From contig NZ_MEIR01000082.1 in assembly GCF_002777825.1 (NCBI RefSeq), positions 62,001-126,000 of the forward strand: DNA of 64,000 bases, in the 5' to 3' direction. Under the pieces are notes generated by a model. It ran no database searches. It had not been told where the DNA came from and was given only the letters and a program-made list of their open reading frames with translations. A program made the position numbers and the translations under genes. This stretch comes from Snodgrassella alvi (GTDB taxonomy: Bacteria; Pseudomonadota; Gammaproteobacteria; Burkholderiales; Neisseriaceae). Shown here piece by piece: positions 20,230-29,470 of the stretch. How positions within the stretch are numbered: the first letter of the stretch is position 1; each line of letters starts with the position of its first letter.

Positions 20230-21480
20230 ATGATTACTCTAGAACAATGTCAGCAATGGGATGCCTCCGACACTCTGGCATCACTCAAAAACCAGTTTGA
20301 ATTGCCACAAGGCATCATTTATCTGGATGGTAATTCCTTGGGCGCCAAACCCAAACAGGCAGCAGAGCGCGCACAGGCTGTGATTAATCAGCAATGGGGT
20401 ACAGATTTAATTAATAGCTGGAACAAGGCTGGCTGGTGGGATTTACCCGTGCGGCTGGGCAACAAAATCGGCCGGCTGATTGGGGCACAGGAAAATGAAA
20501 CCGTGGTTACCGATACCACCAGCCTCAACCTATTTAAAGTTCTGGCGGCTGCGGTACACATTCAGCAGAATAATGATAATAGTCGTAAAGTTATCATTGC
20601 CGAACGCGATTCCTTCCCCACCGATATTTACATGATTGAAGGCTTTATGGCTCTGATTAATCAGGGTTATCAGCTTCATTTAATCGATACACCTGCTGAT
20701 CTGGCTACCTGCATCAACCAGCATACCGCCGTAGTAGTGCTTTCGCATATCAACTACCGCACCGGCTACCTGCATGATATGGCTGCAATCAATGAACTGG
20801 TACACGCCCATGGCGCATTGCTCATCTGGGATCTGTGTCACTCAATTGGTGCCGTCCCCATTGACTTAAATGGCAGCAACAGCGATTTTGCCATTGGCTG
20901 TACCTATAAATACCTGAATGGTGGCCCCGGCGCACCAGCCATGTTGTGGGTACATCAACGCTACCAGACTGCATTCAGCCAGCCCCTTTCCGGCTGGTGG
21001 GGACATGCAAAACCCTTCGATATGGCCGTAAACTATACGCCTGCTGACAATATACGCCGCTACTTATGCGGTACACAGCCGATTGTCTCCATGAGTCTGA
21101 TAGAAAGTGGCGTAGATATCTTTTTACAGACTGATATGCACGCCCTGCGGCGCAAATCCCTGCAACTAACTGATTTACTGATTGCGCTAACCGAACAGGA
21201 ATGTGCCGGCTTTGACCTCACCTTAATTACCCCACGTGAACATGCACACCGTGGCAGCCACGTCAGCCTGCGCCATCCGCATGGTTATGCCGTAGTGCAG
21301 GCACTGATTGCCCGCGGCGTGATAGGTGACTACCGCGAACCCGAAGTTATCCGTCTTGGTGTAACCCCGCTATACCTGAGCCACATCGATATCTGGCATG
21401 CTGTACAGCACCTGAAACAGGTTTTGCTTAATCAGGAATGGGCACAACCGCAGTTTCATACGCGCGGACAGGTAACCTAA
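20230..21480 (+). CDS. kynU: Kynureninase
   Basis: PLP enzyme that cleaves L-kynurenine to anthranilate and alanine. From the chosen start (MITLEQCQQWDASDTLASLK) the PLP lysine is Lys227 in CTYKYLNGGPGAPA, the same position as in the Pseudomonas enzyme. IYLDGNSLGAKP near residue 31, SHINYRTGYLHDM and WDLCHSIGAVPIDL are further family blocks. An upstream ATG at 20176 is in frame; neither start has a clear Shine-Dalgarno site, and homology favours 20230. No kynA or kynB is visible in the window, so the substrate may be imported, possibly through the permease encoded next. Confidence 0.92.
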   Translation: MITLEQCQQWDASDTLASLKNQFELPQGIIYLDGNSLGAKPKQAAERAQAVINQQWGTDLINSWNKAGWWDLPVRLGNKIGRLIGAQENETVVTDTTSLNLFKVLAAAVHIQQNNDNSRKVIIAERDSFPTDIYMIEGFMALINQGYQLHLIDTPADLATCINQHTAVVVLSHINYRTGYLHDMAAINELVHAHGALLIWDLCHSIGAVPIDLNGSNSDFAIGCTYKYLNGGPGAPAMLWVHQRYQTAFSQPLSGWWGHAKPFDMAVNYTPADNIRRYLCGTQPIVSMSLIESGVDIFLQTDMHALRRKSLQLTDLLIALTEQECAGFDLTLITPREHAHRGSHVSLRHPHGYAVVQALIARGVIGDYREPEVIRLGVTPLYLSHIDIWHAVQHLKQVLLNQEWAQPQFHTRGQVT

Positions 21481-21560
21481 TTTGCATTTTCAACTCAAAC
21501 AGTTACAGGCCGGGCATAAGTATTCTGCTCGGCTTGTGCTTCTCATCATAAGGAAAAAAG

Positions 21561-22943
21561 ATGGGTAATTTCGAGCGAATACAGTCGCGGGAAACGGGGT
21601 TACACAAAAAACTGTCTGCCAGCCAGATGAGTATGATTGCCATTGGCGGTGCAATTGGTACAGGACTGTTTCTGGGCAGTAAATTTGCCATTGGTTTTGC
21701 CGGCCCTGCCGTGATAATCAGCTATGCCTTAGGTGGGCTGATTGCACTGGCGTTGATGGGATGTCTGGCAGAAATGACTGTACAACACCCTACTTCTGGT
21801 TCTTTTGGCGCCTACGCAGAATTCTATCTGCACCCAATGGCCGGCTTTCTGGTACGTTACAGCTACTGGGCATGTATCGTACTGGCTGTAGGTACCGAAG
21901 TCACCGCCATTGCCGAATACATGAAATTCTGGTTTCCGCAAGTAAACTCATGGATATGGATTATCCTGTTTTCCGGTAGCCTGATTGGCATTAATGCTTA
22001 TAGTGTCAAAGCATTCGGTTCCGTAGAATACTGGTTTTCCACCATCAAGATTTTCGCCATTATGGTATTCATCGTGCTGGCGGTAAGCGTATTACTGTCA
22101 CAGGGTAATATCAGCAGGATTGAGCAAAATCTTTTCAACGGCGGTTTTACCCCACATGGATTTTCTGGTATCTGGACCGGCGTCATTATTTCCATATTCA
22201 GTTATCTGGGTATCGAAATGATTGCCATAGCCGCAGGCGAAGCCACCAATCCCGAACAGGCAGTAAAAACAGCATTCAAGGGCACACTGGCACGACTACT
22301 GATATTCTACCTGCTAGCCCTCAGCCTGATTGTCATGCTGGTACCTTGGCAGGAACTAATTGAAGAAAACAGTACCAGCCCGTTCGTAACCGTGATGCAA
22401 AATGTAGGCATCCCCTTTGCCGACAGCATACTTAACTTTATTGTCATCGTGGCTGCACTTTCAGCCATGAACAGCATGCTTTACATTGCTACCCGCATGA
22501 TGTTCAGCCTGTCACGTGCCAACGAAGCACCACAAATACTCGGCAAAGTAAAAAACAATGGCGTACCGCTCAATGCGCTAGCTTTGTCTTCTGCCGGCAT
22601 TGCCGTGGCTGCGCTGGTTTATGTGTTTAACCCAGAAACCGCCTTTCCCATCATGATCGCCCTGTCCATGTTCGGAGCCCTGTTTAGCTGGGGCGCAGTG
22701 TTTCTGACACATCTGTGTTTTCGCATTCGCATGCGGCAACAACAACAAACCCTTAAATTCCGAGTACCAGGATTTCCATTTATCACCCTTGCCGGTCTGG
22801 TCGCCATCATCAGTATCATGATTACTACCTGGTTTACACCAATATTCCATGCCACCCTACTATTTGGCATCCCTTTTCTGGCGTTTTTAATTCTGATGTA
22901 TATTATTCAGGCATATCATAAAAAAGCACAGGCAAATAAATAA
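21561..22943 (+). CDS. Amino acid permease (APC family) next to kynU
   Basis: A 460-residue APC permease with about twelve membrane segments. MSMIAIGGAIGTGLFLGSK is the first membrane segment with the conserved GGxIGTGLF substrate-site motif; EMTVQHPTSGSFGAYAEFYL follows. AAGGA precedes the ATG. It follows kynU by 80 nt on the same strand, suggesting it carries an aromatic amino acid or kynurenine, but APC members are too alike to name the substrate. A terminator closes the unit at 22964. Confidence 0.85.
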   Translation: MGNFERIQSRETGLHKKLSASQMSMIAIGGAIGTGLFLGSKFAIGFAGPAVIISYALGGLIALALMGCLAEMTVQHPTSGSFGAYAEFYLHPMAGFLVRYSYWACIVLAVGTEVTAIAEYMKFWFPQVNSWIWIILFSGSLIGINAYSVKAFGSVEYWFSTIKIFAIMVFIVLAVSVLLSQGNISRIEQNLFNGGFTPHGFSGIWTGVIISIFSYLGIEMIAIAAGEATNPEQAVKTAFKGTLARLLIFYLLALSLIVMLVPWQELIEENSTSPFVTVMQNVGIPFADSILNFIVIVAALSAMNSMLYIATRMMFSLSRANEAPQILGKVKNNGVPLNALALSSAGIAVAALVYVFNPETAFPIMIALSMFGALFSWGAVFLTHLCFRIRMRQQQQTLKFRVPGFPFITLAGLVAIISIMITTWFTPIFHATLLFGIPFLAFLILMYIIQAYHKKAQANK

Positions 22944-22963
22944 GCCCATGCTTAATCGCATAC

Positions 22964-23003
22964 AATAGCAGCTTCAATAGTAACAGCCATGAAGCTGCTA
23001 TTT
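22964..23003 (+). terminator. Terminator of the kynU-permease unit
   Basis: Perfect 12-bp stem (AATAGCAGCTTC and complement) with a 15-nt loop, 21 nt after the permease stop, followed by a short T-rich stretch. Confidence 0.7.
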
Positions 23004-23268
23004 CATACTTCCATATCAGGATTTAACCGTAACAAATATAAATGACAGCTTATTTAGCAATAGCAAAGATTGTCTGACATTAAACCAAAAATTCAATCAA
23101 CAACATAAAAGATATACTACAATTTATTTTATACAACTTATATAATCTAATTAACTAATTACACCTATACTACATATTCTGCCAGCACAAAACTGCTAGG
23201 ATAAACCCCTGATTTCTCCATGAATATCGTCAGCAACGCTTATATTTTTCAAAATAGGCAATAAATAA

Positions 23269-23312
23269 AACGGCTAAATAACGCATGCCCAAGAACGCGA
23301 TAGATAGCCGTT
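23269..23312 (-). terminator. Terminator of the DUF2628 gene
   Basis: On the minus strand an 8-bp outer stem (AACGGCTA/TAGCCGTT) with an inner CGC/GCG pair is followed by TTATTTATT, 24 nt after the stop codon. Confidence 0.6.
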
Positions 23313-23336
23313 ATCAATAATATATTGCTCAAACTA

Positions 23337-23750
23337 TTAAAATAATCCCTCAAATACATTAAAGGACTTGGATTTTTTTACTCTATGTAAATAATAGGCC
23401 GGATTAGCAATTGTCATTGAAAGTGACATATTAACGCAAATTACTATAGCTTTACTTCCACCGCATGCAAATACAACGAATGCAATAGTAAACCATAACA
23501 GACATAAGATTATTGCTTTACGCCACATACCAAGGCATAAAAAATACAGCGGTCCAAAAAAACAGGCGCCAATATTACTAGCTAATGTAAACCGCTGCCC
23601 TGGTGGTAATGCTTTAAATTTTTCTTTATACTGATCGCTTGACTTAAATTTTGGCAAACCATTTTCTTCGTAAAATTTAAATCTGAACTGCCATGCCTTA
23701 CTAAGCCCCAAATTGGCAAAATCAAATTTTTCTTCCGTACTGTTATCCAT
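23337..23750 (-). CDS. DUF2628 family membrane protein
   Basis: A 137-residue protein with an N-terminal soluble part (WQFRFKFYEENGLPKFKSSD) and two or three hydrophobic helices (about residues 58-130). The arrangement F-FYE-NG-P---S--YKEKF--LPPGQR followed by N-GA-FFGPLYFL--GMWRKA is the DUF2628 signature seen in E. coli YigF-like proteins. Its function is unknown; it is an inner membrane protein. AAGG lies 6 nt before the ATG. It is flanked by long AT-rich non-coding DNA on both sides. Confidence 0.75.
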   Translation of the reverse strand: MDNSTEEKFDFANLGLSKAWQFRFKFYEENGLPKFKSSDQYKEKFKALPPGQRFTLASNIGACFFGPLYFLCLGMWRKAIILCLLWFTIAFVVFACGGSKAIVICVNMSLSMTIANPAYYLHRVKKSKSFNVFEGLF

Positions 23751-24210
23751 AAATGACCTTCTAATATAAAACTTAAAAAAAAGGAAATCCTAATATTATA
23801 TTTAACAAAAAATAATATTTTAAAAAATCAAATCTAAATTTTTAACGTAATTTATTATTTTAACCTATTTTATTAATATAAATATATTAAAATAATTTAA
23901 TCAAAACTTTCTTTACATTTTATTTTATAAAATAGCTTCTGAAACCATAAACCCGTGTTGAACTAACCTATCTGAGCGATAAAGATAGTACGCAATCTCA
24001 TACCACTAATCATGTTTTTGAATGTATTTAATTTTTCTTATCAAACAAAGCATATCGGAAAGAAATTATAATTACAGCAAAATAAATAATTGAATTTATC
24101 TACCTTAAACCACTTTGCCATAAGCCCAGTCAGGTAATAAAACAACTATTCAAACAGCAATAAAAAAGCTGCCTCAGACGAGACAGCCTTTATAAACCAT
24201 ACAAACAGCT
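23751..24210. other. AT-rich intergenic region, 460 bp
   Basis: No supported ORF. Very AT-rich up to about 23930. Its right end carries the htpG terminator. Confidence 0.4.
24162..24191 (-). terminator. Rho-independent terminator of htpG
   Basis: Minus-strand 8-bp stem (GCTGTCTC against GAGGCAGC, one mismatch) with a 4-nt loop followed by six T, 20 nt beyond the htpG stop. Confidence 0.8.
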
Positions 24211-26109
24211 TTACTGGTTTAACGTCAGTAATAAATGATTCATGCGTTTTACAAATGCAGCCGGATTTTCCAGTTTGCCACCTTCGGCCAGCAGCGCCTG
24301 ATCATATACCAGCTCAGCCAGCTCATTGCGCTGGGTTGCATCCTGTTCCCCTGCAATTTTCTTAATCAGCGGATGTTCCGGATTAATTTCCAGCGTTGGC
24401 TTAGTGTGCGGAATCTGGCCGGCTGCGCCAGAAGCTTCCAGCATACGCGCCAGATGCTGGCTCATATCATGCTCACCAACCACCAGACAGGCCGGGCTTT
24501 CAGTCAGACGAGCCGTTGCACGCACAGCATCTACTTTATCGCCCAGAGCAGTCTTAATCAACTCAACCAAGTCTTTATTGTCTTCTTCAGTTTTAGCCTG
24601 TGCTGCTTTTTCTTCCTCATCAGCCAGATTACCCAAATCAAGCGAACCCTTGGCCACACTCACCAAAGCTTTACCATCAAATTCTGGCAGACTGTTTACC
24701 ACCCATTCATCCACACGGTCAGTCAGCAGCAATACCTCAACACCTTTTTTCAAGAAAATTTCCAAATGTGGGCTATTCTTGGCAGCAGCATAACTATCGG
24801 CAGTAATATAATAAATTTTTTCCTGCCCTTCTTTCATGCGACCAATATAATCAGCCAGCGTCACATTCTGCTCGCTGCTATCATTATGCGTAGAGGCAAA
24901 ACGACACAAGCCAGCAATTTTATCTTTATTATTATAATCCTCAGCAATACCCTCTTTCAGCGTATTGCCAAATACCTGCCAGAATTCAGTGTATTTCTCC
25001 GGCTGATTCTTCTTCAAATCTTCCAGCAAAGACAATACCTTTTTCACACTACCAGCACGAATAGCATCAAGATCACGGCTTTCCTGCAAAATTTCGCGTG
25101 ATACATTCAGCGGTAAATCACTGCTGTCAATTACACCGCGGATAAAACGCAGGTAGGAGGGCATCAGCTTTTTCGCATCGTCCATAATGAATACACGTTT
25201 TACATACAACTGTACCCCATGCTTGGGTTCACGTTCATACAAATCAAACGGCGCGTGTTTAGGCACATACAGCAGTCCCGTATATTCATGCCGGCCTTCA
25301 ACACGAAAATGCGTCCATGCCAGAGCATCATCATAATCGTGCGATACATGGCGATAAAAAGTCTGATACTGCTCAGCAGTAATTTCATTTTTTGGCCGTT
25401 GCCATAATGCCTGAGCCTGATTAACCACCTCCAGCTCATCTGAAGCTTTTACATTACCTTCCTCATCATATTCTGGCGCCTTTTTCATATAAATCGGCAC
25501 AGAAATATGATCACTGTAAGTAGTCACAATCCGGCGTAACGTCCAGTCAGACAACAAATCCTTTTCGTCTTCTTTCAGATGCAGAATCACATCTGTACCA
25601 CGCGTAGTCTTGCTGATGGGCTCAACAGTAAACTCACCATCACCGGCGCTTACCCAGCGTACCGCCTCATTTTCAGCCACACCAGCCTTACGGCTTTCAA
25701 CAGTTACCTTATCTGCCACAATGAATGCAGAATAAAAACCCACCCCAAACTGACCAATCAGATTAGCATCTTTCTTATCATCACCAGTCAGCTTTTCTAG
25801 AAATGCTTTCGTACCCGATTTGGCAATCGTACCCAGATGTTCAATCACATCCGCTTCATTCATACCAATACCATTATCAGATACCGTAATCGTTTTAGCC
25901 TCCGCATCCGCAGTAACAGTAATTCTGAATTCAGCATCATCCCCTAACAAAGAAGCGTCATTTAATGATTCAAAGCGCAACTTGTCGCAGGCATCCGCTG
26001 CATTAGAAATCAGCTCACGCAAAAAAATTTCTTTATTACTGTATAAAGAATGAATCATCAACTGTAACAACTGTTTTACTTCAGTCTGGAAACTGTGTGT
26101 CTGTTTCAT
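24211..26109 (-). CDS. htpG: Chaperone protein HtpG (Hsp90)
   Basis: Cytoplasmic Hsp90 homologue, an ATP-driven dimeric chaperone. From the chosen start it reads [20 protein letters not shown]; the GHKL ATPase motifs follow as [29 protein letters not shown] and [18 protein letters not shown]. The middle domain has [18 protein letters not shown]. Length 632 is normal. The ORF extends 23 codons further upstream, but GAGAAAG lies 3 nt before the ATG at 26109 and the sigma-32-like promoter at 26151-26179 would be inside the longer reading, so the shorter start is right. A 288-aa antisense ORF is a shadow. Confidence 0.97.
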   Translation of the reverse strand: MKQTHSFQTEVKQLLQLMIHSLYSNKEIFLRELISNAADACDKLRFESLNDASLLGDDAEFRITVTADAEAKTITVSDNGIGMNEADVIEHLGTIAKSGTKAFLEKLTGDDKKDANLIGQFGVGFYSAFIVADKVTVESRKAGVAENEAVRWVSAGDGEFTVEPISKTTRGTDVILHLKEDEKDLLSDWTLRRIVTTYSDHISVPIYMKKAPEYDEEGNVKASDELEVVNQAQALWQRPKNEITAEQYQTFYRHVSHDYDDALAWTHFRVEGRHEYTGLLYVPKHAPFDLYEREPKHGVQLYVKRVFIMDDAKKLMPSYLRFIRGVIDSSDLPLNVSREILQESRDLDAIRAGSVKKVLSLLEDLKKNQPEKYTEFWQVFGNTLKEGIAEDYNNKDKIAGLCRFASTHNDSSEQNVTLADYIGRMKEGQEKIYYITADSYAAAKNSPHLEIFLKKGVEVLLLTDRVDEWVVNSLPEFDGKALVSVAKGSLDLGNLADEEEKAAQAKTEEDNKDLVELIKTALGDKVDAVRATARLTESPACLVVGEHDMSQHLARMLEASGAAGQIPHTKPTLEINPEHPLIKKIAGEQDATQRNELAELVYDQALLAEGGKLENPAAFVKRMNHLLLTLNQ

Positions 26110-26150
26110 AATCTTTCTCAAAATACCTAAAAATAATTGTTGTAGATTCA

Positions 26151-26179
26151 AAATAAGGGCAGCACAATCCAGTTTCAAG
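26151..26179 (-). promoter_or_regulatory. Sigma-32-type heat-shock promoter of htpG
   Basis: On the minus strand CTTGAAA is followed after 13 nt by CCCTTATTT, close to the RpoH consensus CTTGAAA-N(11-15)-CCCCATnT. It lies about 40 nt before the htpG start codon, as expected for a heat-shock gene. Confidence 0.7.
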
Positions 26180-26323
26180 CCAGCCTGTTGCCCAAATTAC
26201 CAGCTTGCCCACTTACACCAGCAAGCAAATAAATACAGCCAGATATCAGCATCTACATTTCCGCCAAAACTAATTTGCTACAATAGCACATTTACACAAG
26301 TCTACTAAAATTGACTCAACATT

Positions 26324-27427
26324 ATGAATACCACACATCACTGCCTGCCAGATACACGTGCCTATCCTACCGACCACGTTAAAAACGAACTGTTACTTCA
26401 TGCAGCCAGTCTGGTAACACCTACATCAAAAGCCCAAACCACCCTCGCCCAGGAAAGCCTGCAAGCAGAAACCACCCGGATGCTGGCACAGAATAATTAC
26501 ACCAACCTCTCAGTAGCACTAGCTATGGCTGCCAATAGCGATATTTACAATATCCTATGGGACACCATAGAAACAGTATTACAGGCGCAAAATCAGACCG
26601 AAGTGCAATGGCTGGCTCTACCCGTAATAGTAGTAGGTGGTGCCAAAGAAAATATCCGCCTGCCCGAAACCATACCCGCCGCAGCCATCTCCGAAACCTT
26701 TAAAAACCAGCCCTGGGCTGAAGCCTGGAATAACATTCACTGGGCAGCCCATCTTATCAACGACACCACCTTAACCCACATTAAGGCCAGCCAGTGGTTT
26801 GCAGCCAAGCAAAACCCACAAGTGGCCGCCGATTTCCTCAGTCGGCTACCACATTCACCGTTGCTGGTAGAAAGCGGGCAATCAGTACAGGTTTTCTACG
26901 CCCTGGGTTTTGCCGGCACAGACATTCAGCCTGCCCTGAACTGCAATCTGACCGATACCGCCCTGCCCCTGATGCAAGTCTGGCAAACCCATCTGGCTAC
27001 CGCCGGTGCCACTTTATTCATCAACCCGCTTTCTCCGCAATCGCCCCTGGATGCCCTACGTTCAGGCAATGCCATGCGCTTACGCATGGCCTGCGACGTA
27101 TTTACCACCAACGCCATCCGCACAATACGCCTGCAAAGTCCGCGCGTAGGTGTCGTCATCGCAGCACAGGAAGGTGGAAACATCCTGTTTGGCTTCAACG
27201 CTACCGACAGCGCATTTGAACTACAGCCACAAATTTTCCGCTGGCCACTTACTCAGGCTGATAATATCGACAGCATCGTACAAAATTTCATTGATTTACT
27301 GGCCGAATGCCAAGTTGAAAACATCCGCCTGCTGCACGAACCCATCAGCACACAGGCGCAACTGCCCAGTTATGCCCAATCTATCAACATGATAGGGCAC
27401 AATCCCCTTTTTCCACGGAGTCACTAA
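26324..27427 (+). CDS. Conserved hypothetical protein
   Basis: A 367-residue soluble protein whose function I cannot name. It has no signal peptide, membrane segment or nucleotide-binding motif. Alanine- and glutamine-rich stretches alternate with segments such as LPVIVVGGAKENIRLP (near residue 99) and RVGVVIAAQEGGNILFGFNA (near 281). The stop is 1 nt before the phosphatase start codon (TAACATG), so the two are co-transcribed and probably translationally coupled. I recall similar proteins of unknown function in Neisseriaceae. No obvious Shine-Dalgarno site precedes its ATG. Confidence 0.75.
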   Translation: MNTTHHCLPDTRAYPTDHVKNELLLHAASLVTPTSKAQTTLAQESLQAETTRMLAQNNYTNLSVALAMAANSDIYNILWDTIETVLQAQNQTEVQWLALPVIVVGGAKENIRLPETIPAAAISETFKNQPWAEAWNNIHWAAHLINDTTLTHIKASQWFAAKQNPQVAADFLSRLPHSPLLVESGQSVQVFYALGFAGTDIQPALNCNLTDTALPLMQVWQTHLATAGATLFINPLSPQSPLDALRSGNAMRLRMACDVFTTNAIRTIRLQSPRVGVVIAAQEGGNILFGFNATDSAFELQPQIFRWPLTQADNIDSIVQNFIDLLAECQVENIRLLHEPISTQAQLPSYAQSINMIGHNPLFPRSH

Positions 27428-27428
27428 C

Positions 27429-27899
27429 ATGTCTGTCACCAAAGTCCTGTTTGTCTGTCTGGGTAACATCTGCCGCTCACCCATGGCCGAATATGTTCTG
27501 CGCGATCTAGTAGACCAAAAAGGCCTGAGTCAACAAATTGAAATTGCCAGCGCCGGTACTTCCGGCTGGCACAACGGTGAAGACATGCATCAAGGCAGTA
27601 AAGACATTCTGCATGCGCACAACATCAATACTAATGACTTCCAAAGCAGCGAAGTAAAGCCGGAAGACATCGCCATCTACGACCATATCATCGCCATGGA
27701 CGACAAAAATCTGCAAGATTTATCTCGGATTTTCGGCAGCAATCGCCCAGACAAAGTCTATAAAATTACTGATTTACTGCCAGACAGCGAATACGATTAC
27801 GTACCCGACCCCTATTTCAGCGGCAACTTTAACGCAACCTACACCATCATCCATGCTGGCTGCATCGCATGGCTAAAGCACTGGCAAAGAACAGCATAA
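27429..27899 (+). CDS. Low-molecular-weight protein-tyrosine phosphatase
   Basis: A 156-residue cysteine phosphatase. The P-loop CLGNICRS spans residues 10-17 with nucleophile Cys10 and Arg16; SAGTSGWHNGEDM follows at about 38-50, and the general-acid loop VPDPYFSGN carries the Asp near residue 127. Such enzymes remove phosphate from tyrosine kinases of capsule or exopolysaccharide systems, or from arginine, but no kinase or polysaccharide gene is adjacent. It is coupled to the hypothetical gene upstream. Confidence 0.9.
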   Translation: MSVTKVLFVCLGNICRSPMAEYVLRDLVDQKGLSQQIEIASAGTSGWHNGEDMHQGSKDILHAHNINTNDFQSSEVKPEDIAIYDHIIAMDDKNLQDLSRIFGSNRPDKVYKITDLLPDSEYDYVPDPYFSGNFNATYTIIHAGCIAWLKHWQRTA

Positions 27900-27962
27900 A
27901 ATATGCTTAAGATTATCCAACCATTTATACAAACCAGATAGCAGCCTACTCAATAAAAAAGC

Positions 27963-27987
27963 AATATGGTAAAATTAATACCATATT
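27963..27987. promoter_or_regulatory. Perfect palindrome upstream of yebC
   Basis: AATATGGTA and TACCATATT form 9-nt perfect arms around a 7-nt AT spacer. The shape suits a dimeric repressor site or a small stem, 92 nt before yebC. The binding protein is unknown. Confidence 0.4.
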
Positions 27988-28013
27988 TCAATTATTTGAT
28001 GGCGTTCACACCT

Positions 28014-28040
28014 GCCAAAGCCCCAAGCTTTGGCTTTGTT
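28014..28040 (+). terminator. Hairpin with T tract between phosphatase gene and yebC
   Basis: Perfect 8-bp stem GCCAAAGC/GCTTTGGC, loop CCCAA, followed by TTTGTTTT. It ends 38 nt before the yebC start, so it can terminate the upstream transcript or act as an attenuator in the yebC leader. Confidence 0.7.
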
Positions 28041-28078
28041 TTAACGCATAAAACCATCACAAAAACAAGGATTTCAAA

Positions 28079-28807
28079 ATGGCAGGACACAGCAAGTGGG
28101 CCAATATCCAGCATCGTAAAGGACGTCAGGACGCCAAACGCGGCAAAATATTCACCCGCCTGATTAAAGAAATTACCATTGCCGCCAGACTCGGAGGCGG
28201 TGATCCAAACGCCAACCCGCGCCTGCGTCTGGCCATGGATAAAGCCACCGATGCCAATATGCCCAAAGACAATATCCAGCGTGCAATAGACAAAGGCACA
28301 GGCAATCTCGAAGGCGTTGAATATGTAGAACTGCGTTACGAAGGTTACGGCATCGGCGGCGCAGCAGTCATGGTAGACTGCCTCACCGATAACAAAACCC
28401 GTACCGTTGCCGACGTACGTCACGCATTTACCAAACATGGCGGTAATCTGGGCACCGATGGTTCCGTGGCATTCCAGTTTACCCATCAGGGCTATCTGCT
28501 TTTCAGCCCGGATGTAGACGAAGACAGCTTAATGGAAGCTGCACTGGAAGCAGGTGCCGAAGACGTTATCATTCAAGAAGACGGCTCCAAAGAAGTTATT
28601 ACCGAACCTTATCAGTACAGCAGCGTCAAAGAAGCACTGGAAGCAGCCGGTTTTCATGCCGCAGATGGCGAAGTAACCATGCGCCCAGTCAACGAAACCG
28701 TACTGGCAGGAACCGAAGCAGAAAAAATGCAACGACTTCTGGATGCACTCGAAGATCTGGATGATGTCCAGAACGTGTACACCACCGCCGTACTGGAAAC
28801 TGAATAA
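28079..28807 (+). CDS. yebC: YebC/PmpR family (TACO1-type) regulator or translation factor
   Basis: A 242-residue protein starting [20 protein letters not shown], the invariant YebC opening. [36 protein letters not shown] and the [14 protein letters not shown] block follow. Members were named DNA-binding regulators; work on this family also links it to relief of ribosome stalling at proline tracts. An AAGGA site precedes the ATG. A terminator follows directly, so the gene is a unit of its own. Confidence 0.93.
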   Translation: MAGHSKWANIQHRKGRQDAKRGKIFTRLIKEITIAARLGGGDPNANPRLRLAMDKATDANMPKDNIQRAIDKGTGNLEGVEYVELRYEGYGIGGAAVMVDCLTDNKTRTVADVRHAFTKHGGNLGTDGSVAFQFTHQGYLLFSPDVDEDSLMEAALEAGAEDVIIQEDGSKEVITEPYQYSSVKEALEAAGFHAADGEVTMRPVNETVLAGTEAEKMQRLLDALEDLDDVQNVYTTAVLETE

Positions 28808-28811
28808 AACC

Positions 28812-28838
28812 AAACGGACTGCAATCCAGTCCGTTTTT
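28812..28838 (+). terminator. Rho-independent terminator of yebC
   Basis: Ten-nt arms AAACGGACTG/CAGTCCGTTT with a 5-nt loop and a T run, starting 5 nt after the stop codon. Confidence 0.9.
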
Positions 28839-28878
28839 TATTACTTACAGCTCAACAACCCTCATCATCTTCAGATTC

Positions 28879-29088
28879 ATGCAAGCCACAACCCAACTTT
28901 TCCAAACAGCTTCAGCCGGAGAATGTGCCGAAGTTCTCGATTTTTGGTTAAACGAATGCAGCCTTGATCAAGCACCAGATGCACATACCGTGCAGCAATG
29001 GCAGCAGCTCTTCCTGCAACGTGGCAACAAATTTATCCGACTGGCTTCCCTATGCCAGCAATGGCTAAACGAAACAGATTTAATATGA
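28879..29088 (+). CDS. Small acidic hypothetical protein coupled to the VanZ-like gene
   Basis: A 69-residue protein (MQATTQLFQTASAGECAEVL at the N-terminus) without membrane segments or known motifs; it is probably helical. Its stop overlaps the next start as ATGA, the arrangement of a coupled two-gene unit, which together with its position between a terminator and the VanZ-like gene supports it as real. No strong ribosome binding site is visible. Function unknown. Confidence 0.6.
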   Translation: MQATTQLFQTASAGECAEVLDFWLNECSLDQAPDAHTVQQWQQLFLQRGNKFIRLASLCQQWLNETDLI

Positions 29089-29468
29089 AATCAGCATATA
29101 TAAACAAATGGCTATTACTAGCCATCTGCTGGTTTATAGCCAGCATCTACTTTCTGTTTTTCAAATCTAGCGGCAATCCAGTACCCATTCCACAATTCGA
29201 CAAAATCTGCCACCTAGGTTTATTTTTCGGACAGTTCTGGCTACTGGCCAAAGCCTGCTTCAGTGCCAACATTACCATACCACAGCGCCTGTTCATCATA
29301 ACAGCAATCTTCTGGGCAGCAGCTAGCGAAACCATTCAGGCACTATTCACCACTCGCGAAGGCGATATAATAGATGCAATCGCCGACCTAACCGGCGCAG
29401 CGCTAGCACTCTGGCTGGCTCAACAAATACAAACAGCTCGCTGCAACAGCAGCAAGGAGAAATACTAA
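29085..29468 (+). CDS. VanZ-like family membrane protein
   Basis: A 127-residue protein with about four hydrophobic segments. The VanZ-like signature can be seen: FDKICHLGLFFGQFWLLAKA (D-K--H---F motif) near residue 33, and SETIQALFTTREGDIIDAIAD (E--Q-F---R---D-ID) near 84. The role of the family outside teicoplanin resistance is unknown; it is an inner membrane protein. The start at 29085 overlaps the preceding stop (ATGA); longer readings in the same frame would run through the upstream gene and are rejected. pepP starts 2 nt after its stop. Confidence 0.75.
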   Translation: MKSAYINKWLLLAICWFIASIYFLFFKSSGNPVPIPQFDKICHLGLFFGQFWLLAKACFSANITIPQRLFIITAIFWAAASETIQALFTTREGDIIDAIADLTGAALALWLAQQIQTARCNSSKEKY

Positions 29469-29470
29469 CC

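Larger units (their letters stand above)
22944..23336. other. Intergenic region between convergent genes, 393 bp
   Basis: Lies between the convergent permease and DUF2628 genes and holds one terminator for each (22964 and 23269). The rest is AT-rich without a supported ORF. Confidence 0.5.

Noticed and set aside
24235-25101. 288-codon plus-strand frame antisense to htpG
   Set aside because: It lies wholly inside a certain htpG gene, has no family resemblance and no ribosome binding site; it is a codon-usage shadow.
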